This document shows positions 57,830-64,000 of a stretch of 64,000 bases of DNA, one piece after another; position 1 is the stretch's first letter, and each line of letters starts with the position of its first letter. The notes under the pieces were generated by a model that was not told the DNA's origin, did not search any database, and was given only the letters and a program-made list of their open reading frames with translations. The position numbers were made by a program, and so were the translations under genes. Source of the stretch: Cyathus striatus (lineage: Eukaryota; Basidiomycota; Agaricomycetes; Agaricales; Nidulariaceae); contig JAOVFP010000003.1 in NCBI GenBank assembly GCA_025738555.1, forward strand, positions 186,001 through 250,000, in the 5' to 3' direction.

Positions 57830-58984
57830 TTGAGCTATAGACTGCAGACCTAACCGATTTCGGCACCGACACCATGCTCGAGGACGAATGGGCAACGTAA
57901 TAGGCGTAGCGAGTACGAAGGGTTGAGTAAGCCAGTCTAAGTAATTCCTCGTCGATCCTGTTGTGAGAACTCTAACGCATGTGCAGAAGCTGTTGCGAGA
58001 GCGTAAGTGCATATGTGCCAAGTATAGTTTGGATATGCGACATGAGCGAGTGGTACCTATTCTGCAGCACCCACAATTCTAAACAGTCTTCAGTACCACA
58101 TCGTCATTAAGACCAAAGCACCCACGTTCAAGATTCTCAGCTACAACCCTTACCGCACCTAAACCCCTCCTCAACCCAACGTTCACCCGACTGATCTTCG
58201 AATCCTCCGACGAATTCCTCAGAGCACCCACTGACCCACTAACACTTGCATCACTGGATTAGAATTGATAGTGGCGCACCCTAGCCACGCAGAACACGGA
58301 GACCCGGAAGCACCTTTCTCCTTTCTTGAGGACGAAGGACTCTTCACTAGGCAACATTGCCGTAGTGAGGACGGAGCCTGACTGAATAGGCCACCCCAAT
58401 AATCTCTCGTCAAGTGTGCCTCATTTGCAGCCAGCTTCAGCCCCATAACCCTCGCCAACTCTTCACACGGTACCTTCATCCCATCGCTCTCCAGCTCCAG
58501 CTTCTTCTTGATCTTCTTTAACTGATCTATTAGATAGTACTCCCTCTGGCGTTTGACGATCTTGAAATTGACTTCTTGGGAGGGTTTGGGTTGGAGCTGG
58601 GCTTTGAATAGTCCTTTTTTGAGAACGAGGTGGGATTTTCGGAGGCGGTCGGAGACGGAGACGGATTCGAGAACGACTGAGAGTTCTTGAACTTCGCATG
58701 TTGAGACTGCTGCTGCGAAGTCGGGGAGTTTGTCCTGTTCGTCAAAGACGTTTGAGGTGATCTTGGGGTGTCAGTGAAGGTGAGGATGGAGGAGAGTGAG
58801 TATAGATACCTGGTTGACACCGAAGTTGGTTTGTATAAACGATGTGGGAGCAAAACTGTGGTTTTCGTAAGTAAGGCTAAGAAAAAAAGGCAAGAGAACG
58901 TACTCGTAAGTTCCTTGACCATCTTCTCTCCTTCCTCAGTCTCAGGCGGGGCGTAACAGGGGGTGTAGGAATCGCAATATCAGG
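57830..58984 (-). pseudogene. Lon protease pseudogene, copy 5
   Basis: Minus-strand pieces are TGSTRNYLDWLTQ (near 57950), CEELARVMGLKLAANEAHLTR (in shorter pieces, near 58440), the VRRQ..Y..IDQLKKIKKK-type coiled region (58500-58560), and SFVYKPTSV in the N-domain (58840). These follow mitochondrial Lon from the N-terminal domain to just before the AAA+ module. Stops and frame changes are frequent. At 58985 it joins directly to the 3' flank of a DUF6533 unit, with no DUF6533 gene between, so this is a deletion junction. Confidence 0.7.
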
Positions 58985-59120
58985 TTGTTTTAAGGCGAGA
59001 TTCGAGAGTTGGTAAGAGGATACTACTAACGCAAGAATTCGAGAACTCATAGATCTACTATTACCTAGTAAATTTGGCCTCTTCAACTATTAGCTATTTA
59101 GAATGGATTAAACTTTTGTG
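58985..59120 (+). repeat. Orphan 3' flank of a DUF6533 unit
   Basis: GGTTGTTTTAAGGCGAGATT, GAGAGTTGGTAAGAGGATA and TTAGCTATTTAGAA match 13665-13800. The gene itself is missing. Confidence 0.65.
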
Positions 59121-59520
59121 AAATGTATTAGCACTGGACCACGGATCACAACTATCAGCAACATTATACCTTTCAACTGAAATATAATCCTCAAAATCAT
59201 TGTAGACTGAATGAGAAAATTACTAACCAATGAAACCAAAGTAATCACGGTTCCAGGCGTTACAAACTGTGCACTGTACTGAAGATTATTGAAATGAGCT
59301 GACGGCCCCCATTCATTTTAGGCCTCGAAGTCGATAACAATAATCATTGGATTCTATAAATTGACATTTGTGTTATTGGAAAGAACGTTATGCAACGGGC
59401 ACTAAATTAGCCTCTCAGCTACATCTCAAACCTCTGTAAGCTGAAACATAAAGAGCCATCAAGGTAAAATACTGATATATTCGAATGGAAGCATTGATAT
59501 AAACAATAAAATTACTTAGT
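59121..59520. other. No gene recognised
   Basis: Roughly 400 bp of AT-rich sequence without recognisable repeats or frames. Confidence 0.4.
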
Positions 59521-61080
59521 ATACATCAGACATACATCATAATCCTATAGGAAGATTATCTCTAAAAACTTCCTCTTGTATGCAGCCATTGCAACTTAGA
59601 CTTTGAAATCTAAACATCATTATTGCATAACAAAAATGTTACCTGAAAAAAATGTGTATAATCAAACATGCTTACTAGTCCTGCAGTCCTCATTGACTGT
59701 GCAAGTCTGTATCAAATGTGCCATTGGATGTCCAGTGCTTCTGAGAAGTTGTTGGTGAGGAATGGGACTTGTGTGCATTCAAGAAGTCTGACAGTGAAAG
59801 CGTGCTAGTTAAACAGAGATGGGCATCAGAATGGGAGGATGTACTTTGTAATTCTGGGGTTGTTTGAGACATTTTGGAATCACGTCCATAACATAAGTCT
59901 GTTGTTGTCCTCTGGGGGTGTGGTTATGAGGCGAAGAGGAGGATGATCGTGTCAATGTCGGTTCGGCACCGAATAGCGTTCTTCGCATCCATTCAACGTT
60001 GATCCTTTGCTTAGATCGAATGATGCGCTGAGCCCTAGTCTCGAGGAGCCTCGACGATATGTCTTACATGGTTGAGTACGTAGCTTGTGAGTAACGGGAG
60101 GAAGACGCTGAGGATGGTCGTCGTTGTCGGCGATGAGCTTAACTTGTTGGTGACCATGTCATACCAAACTCGTCCTTCGAAATAACCCAACCTGTGCATA
60201 GCATCAGACTAAGTAAACTACGCAGGAATCACTCACGCAGCGAATTCCTCCTCAATACACACGAGGAGTCCAGGGCCAAGTGACTAACACGCGCACCAGG
60301 AGATGTAGTCGCGCCTCAACGAAACGACACGGACTAGTTGCTAGTCACTGTGGAAACCCAGGAGATTTCGTACGAACCGCCTTCCTCTAGGACGAAAGAG
60401 GGGGTACCCAGTAAAGAGAACCGTGTCTACGTCTACTAGCATCATTGCAAAGCGTTAACACATGCGTGCCGAGGATGGTAGTCAGGACCTAGCTTGAACC
60501 TGCGACACGAGTGTACAGTACGTACGTATCTTACAGCACATGGAATTCTAAACGTCGTCAGCAATGCATCATCATAAAAAGCAAATAACTCACGCCCAAC
60601 ACTCACAGTAACGTAACAAACCATGAGAGACCCAAATCCCTCCTCCAAAACAACCCAACCATGCTTGATATCAGACGACTCCGAGCAGGAATCATGAATC
60701 ACGCAATGAATTCCTCTTCATTAGCCCAAAGAGTCCAGAGCCAAGCGACTAACACTCACACCAGGGGACACAGTAGTGCCCTCGAAACAACGTAGACTGC
60801 TTACTAGCTTTACTGCAAAAACTCAGGTGATTTCGTACACTGTCCTCGAAGACTGACGCGACCGCGCGTAGTGTTCACGATCACAATCGCACCCAAGACT
60901 TGAACTACGCCCATATACTGCTGAACACACCAACCATCCTATGCTGTATAGCAGAAAGGAGAATCTTCAATCAACGCAATTATAGCTAGCACAGAACAAT
61001 GCTGATCATTAGCCTTAGAGTTCTGGATGACAGCAAGTTCAACTTACTAAGTCTTGCATAGGGGACATAGTCACGTATTC
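59521..61080 (-). repeat. Divergent Lon-unit debris
   Basis: 59545-59880 matches 8050-8380 (CCTATAGGAAGATTA, GTTGGTGAGGAATGGGACTT). 60170-60420 and 60440-60860 contain worn copies of the 400-bp segment (AATTCTAAACGTCGTC, CACCAGGGGACA). No translatable gene remains. It extends the array remains to about 61 kb. Confidence 0.55.
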
Positions 61081-61884
61081 GGATGAGTCGTAGCACACAC
61101 CCAGCACATCGCTCTCAAACGGCCCTCCTCCTTCCAGATCGCAATCCTCCTCTCCTCCACCACCCTCTCCTCCTTGACTCAGACAGCGTCTTCCTAACCC
61201 CATTCCCTCCATATTGCCTAGGACCTAGGAGTCCCAATGAAGGCGAAAACTGGCATTGATACAGCCTTTTCTAGGTTAATGAAACCTCTAAGATAACGAT
61301 GTAAGTTAAGAGGCAAAGAAGGAAGAAAGGGGGTACTTAAACGAACCAGGCACGTATCCTCTGATTTCTTTTCCAACCAGCAACCTCGTCAGGTGCGAGA
61401 GCATTCACACCCACCCTATCTGGCTTAGCAGTCCTGTCGATGGCGTAGTCTGAACCTCTGCAATACTCGCCTCGTGCGGAGTGACTCAGTGGTGACATGA
61501 TACAGCGTAGGGGAAAGGAGTCCTCAGTCGACGCCGTTCTCCCCTCATCACGATAGACACGGGATAACTCGAATACACCACGTCCAGGCAGCAGCTATGT
61601 GTCTGCTTCTCGTATTATCAAAGAGTGTGTCCACTCCCTCCCGGTGCATGTTCTGCAATGGTGCATCGGGTATTGCGATGCGTTGTCGGTGGTTGGTCGG
61701 CGGAGGTGGGCACGCCAAATAGTACGCAAGCAATACAGTGACAAGAGGAGTACTTGGTGCTTCATGCCCGCCTGGTAATTACGCACGTGGCGCCATTTCG
61801 CACGCACTGGGCAGCACAATACTCGGGCCGTTGATGTCCGAGATCCTTAGATAAAACTCGATATCAACTCAATACTTCTAAATA
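61081..61884. other. No gene recognised
   Basis: Mixed sequence with two overlapping minus-strand frames (61548-61819) that lack family features. Nothing else is seen. Confidence 0.4.
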
Positions 61885-62040
61885 ATAAATATAAAGGGCC
61901 GGCAAGCGGCATTGCCCACTACCAATCTTACCCTAGTAAGTACTGTAAAAAGAATTGGTAAGGGCAATAAAATAAGAGATTTTGGACTCAGAAAATGCTG
62001 CAAATCGAAGATACTTGCACTGAGAGTAGCCTTCAATAAC

Positions 62041-62932
62041 ATGGCTAGGTCCACATCGGACAAGTTAAACACCCTCAAGGGTTTAAAAGCTAGGCATGAA
62101 GAATCATAAAGGAACTTCAGGAATGAATCCAAATTGGGGATAAGGACGCCGAGGAGAAACAAGCGATATTCGAATCTCATGTAATGCAGAAGTGGTGTTA
62201 TCAATGATTGGAGTCAAGGGGAGGATATTATCGTTGGCCACGTATTTTATGCACCTCCTATTGGTGTCGGTGAAGGTCCCAATTGTTACACCGAGGATTG
62301 GGCCTTGATTGAGCTCGACCGCAGTAAGATAAACTGGACCAAATTTAAAGGCAATATGATGGGCTTAGGTTCGGTTTTCTTGACTATTCCACAAAGTCTT
62401 TCTATTCCAAGTCTATTCTAACTGCTATATCCAGGGCCAGAGAAGACGACGTTGAGATTTACGTCTTTGATGTCCCCCTACAAGTTTGTGTACCCGAAGT
62501 ATTCCCATGGCCGCCTCTTTCCGATTCAGTGCATCGTCCCGGAAGACGAGCTGACCCGTCCGAAACCTAATGACGAAGGTCAGCCATCCAGAAACATGTT
62601 AATCAAGAATAGCGTCCGGACGAAGACAGCCATTGGCTGTGGCAACGGAATCAAATCGTTCATGCGTGAGCAGTGGAATGGCATTAAACAAACATCATTA
62701 GAGTTTGTGATACTTTCACGGGAGAAGCACAGTGTTCTCCGACCGCGGTGACTCTGGCTCCGTGGTCGTCGGCGACGGGGGACGTGCTGCGGCCTTCCTT
62801 GTCGGTGGATGTAACTATAATGAATCAGTACATATTATGTATGGAACTCCCTTCGAATGGCTGTTAAAGTGTATCAAGGTCCAGTTTCCCGACGTCCACC
62901 TCTATCAGGCGTCAGGTATGATGGAATTCTGA
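62041..62932 (+). pseudogene. Trypsin-like serine protease family, broken
   Basis: Resembles a large basidiomycete family of uncharacterised proteins ending in a chymotrypsin-fold module. The segments are a charged coiled coil (DKLNTLKGLKARHEES, then DKDAEEKQAIFESHV), GHVFYAPPIGVGEG with CYTEDWALIELD, a 66-nt intron (62369-62434), SLMSPYKFVYPKY, the catalytic-serine motif RGDSGSVVVGDGGRAA, and TPFEWLLKCIKVQFPDVHLY at the C-terminus. A frameshift near 62735 separates the serine motif from the preceding exon, and stops or shifts interrupt the coiled coil (62105-62210). The N-terminal part is missing; 61.9 kb is also where an interspersed repeat end lies. Confidence 0.6.
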
Positions 62933-64000
62933 TGTCACTCGACAATTTATCTTCTTGCTTCGTTAAGCCAACTGAGGCCTCCTGAAAAAATCTCCAAATG
63001 TCTGAAATTGAAACATGCAAAATACTAATAAAAATTGAACCTCTGTTACTTACGGCAGATTGTATAAACCAGTTTATCACAGGGAGGAGAAAAGTTATGA
63101 TATGTTATCTAGTACTGTTAAAATGAATTGACAACTATCAGTCCATGATCAGTCCAGTGAAGGGATGATGAAGGGCCAAAGCAGAGAGGAATGGACAGAT
63201 GTTACTAATTGTGAAACAGCAATTCCTTGGATTTGAATGAGCGTGGTCTATTAGGACAATGTATAAATGAAAAAGAAAACGAGTAGTAAAAGAAAGAAAG
63301 AGCCGGAAACCGAAAACGGGAGGGGATGACGATAATGGAGGTGGGTGGAAAACAGATCTGGGAGGAGTCAACATGACATCGGTCACAGATCGTCACGGGG
63401 CTCCAGCCAATCAGAGTCAGATCCCGTTCAAGATCCCAAAATCGCCTTATAGGGAAATCGAGACCACCCTATAACCCAACTACCTTAAAAGGTAGTGGGA
63501 ATTTCCACATCTTTATCGTATCGTACTCTCTTGGATTTGTGCCACGCTTTCGTACGTTGGTAAGAGTTAGGTTATTTACTACGACTGTGGCTTTCTCATA
63601 GAATTCCGCGTAAAGGGGATGTCCCCGCCCAGCCCCCACACATAGTGCTGAGTAGCGAACGGTCCATTTCTGCAACTTCTTGAATAACATCGCATTAATG
63701 CTGTACTTGTCGCACGCAAGTACTAGGAGACCGTTCAAGCAACGTCTCTTTGCAGATGTATTCCAAACAATAGCTCCTACATAAGTACTTACTTTACATA
63801 AATTGATTCCTGCTCATCAATCTAAGCAAGTGAGCTTCGCTGGATACCCTTACTACTCGAGCACAGGGCAACCATTAGAGATCTAAACTTGGGATTTTTC
63901 ATTTTTTCGTCGTCCTCAGCTGAATTTTCGTACATCTGGTACGAGTACATGGGTCGACGGTGTACTATGGAAAGCCGGACAACCATGCTCAACTAGATCA
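62933..64000. other. Unassigned right end
   Basis: 63375-63503 is the reverse of 50545-50670. A minus-strand open frame at 63469-63738 (LLVLACDKYSINAM...) has no confident family; a worn BTB-like segment is one thought, but I do not call it. CTATGGAAAGCCGGA near 63964 resembles the terminus of the 2061-8036 element. Confidence 0.4.

Noticed and set aside
62732..62932. Short frame with GDSGS as a separate small protease
   Set aside because: It is the out-of-frame continuation of the upstream exon; the catalytic His/Asp side is not in this frame.
63469..63738. 89-codon minus-strand frame as a BTB-like protein
   Set aside because: Only a short stretch is suggestive, and part of the frame overlaps an interspersed repeat (63375-63503).

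Overview
The window looks like a repeat-dense, gene-poor piece of a basidiomycete (probably Agaricomycete) genome. The evidence is the very short introns (about 46-66 nt), a seven-transmembrane DUF6533 family that I know mainly from basidiomycetes, Tc1/mariner-like transposases with basidiomycete-style C-termini, and Copia elements. No rRNA, tRNA or CRISPR was recognised.

Region by region. (1) 1-8.0 kb: CpG-poor DNA with the 3' half of a DUF6533 gene (1.4-1.9 kb), then a 6 kb inverted-repeat element (2061-8036) that holds a degenerate GAGYRTGA-type minisatellite and two TA-target transposons. (2) 8.0-28.9 kb: a degenerate tandem array. Each unit of about 5.7-6.2 kb carries a decayed mitochondrial Lon protease (PIM1-like) pseudogene on the minus strand, head to head with a DUF6533 gene on the plus strand. 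Lon copies lie at about 8.4-11.0, 15.0-16.8, 19.8-23.0 (split by an insertion) and 26.7-28.9 kb. DUF6533 copies start at 11864, 17538 and 23764, and a fourth, dead copy starts at 45799. (3) 28.9-35.6 kb: a dead Copia element on the minus strand with both LTRs, a 5-bp target duplication, PBS and polypurine tract; a 1050-bp MULE-like element has landed in its RT/RNase H junction. (4) 35.6-40.8 kb: nested palindromes, namely a TIR element split by a 3.27 kb foldback element with long, nearly identical arms. (5) 41.9-46.5 kb: the fourth DUF6533 unit, broken up by two nested TA-target elements and one or two solo LTRs. (6) 46.5-54.3 kb: a 7.75 kb DDE transposon with a dead transposase, itself containing a solo LTR and a 3.56 kb element with 158-bp tandem repeats. 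(7) 54.7-56.8 kb: the best host-gene stretch, with an apparently intact nine-exon aldo/keto reductase and the 5' end of a truncated GMC oxidoreductase. (8) 57.8-61 kb: more Lon-unit debris. (9) 61.9-64 kb: a broken trypsin-like serine protease gene and unassigned sequence.

Much of the window is explained by segmental duplication followed by nested insertion. Several insertions can be checked because an uninterrupted paralogue of the target is also in the window. Many of the nonsense codons read as CGA to TGA or TGG to TGA/TAG, and the two Copia LTRs differ almost only by CpG transitions. That suggests methylation-linked CpG decay acting on the older layers. Exon boundaries and homologies are from reading by eye; no search was run.
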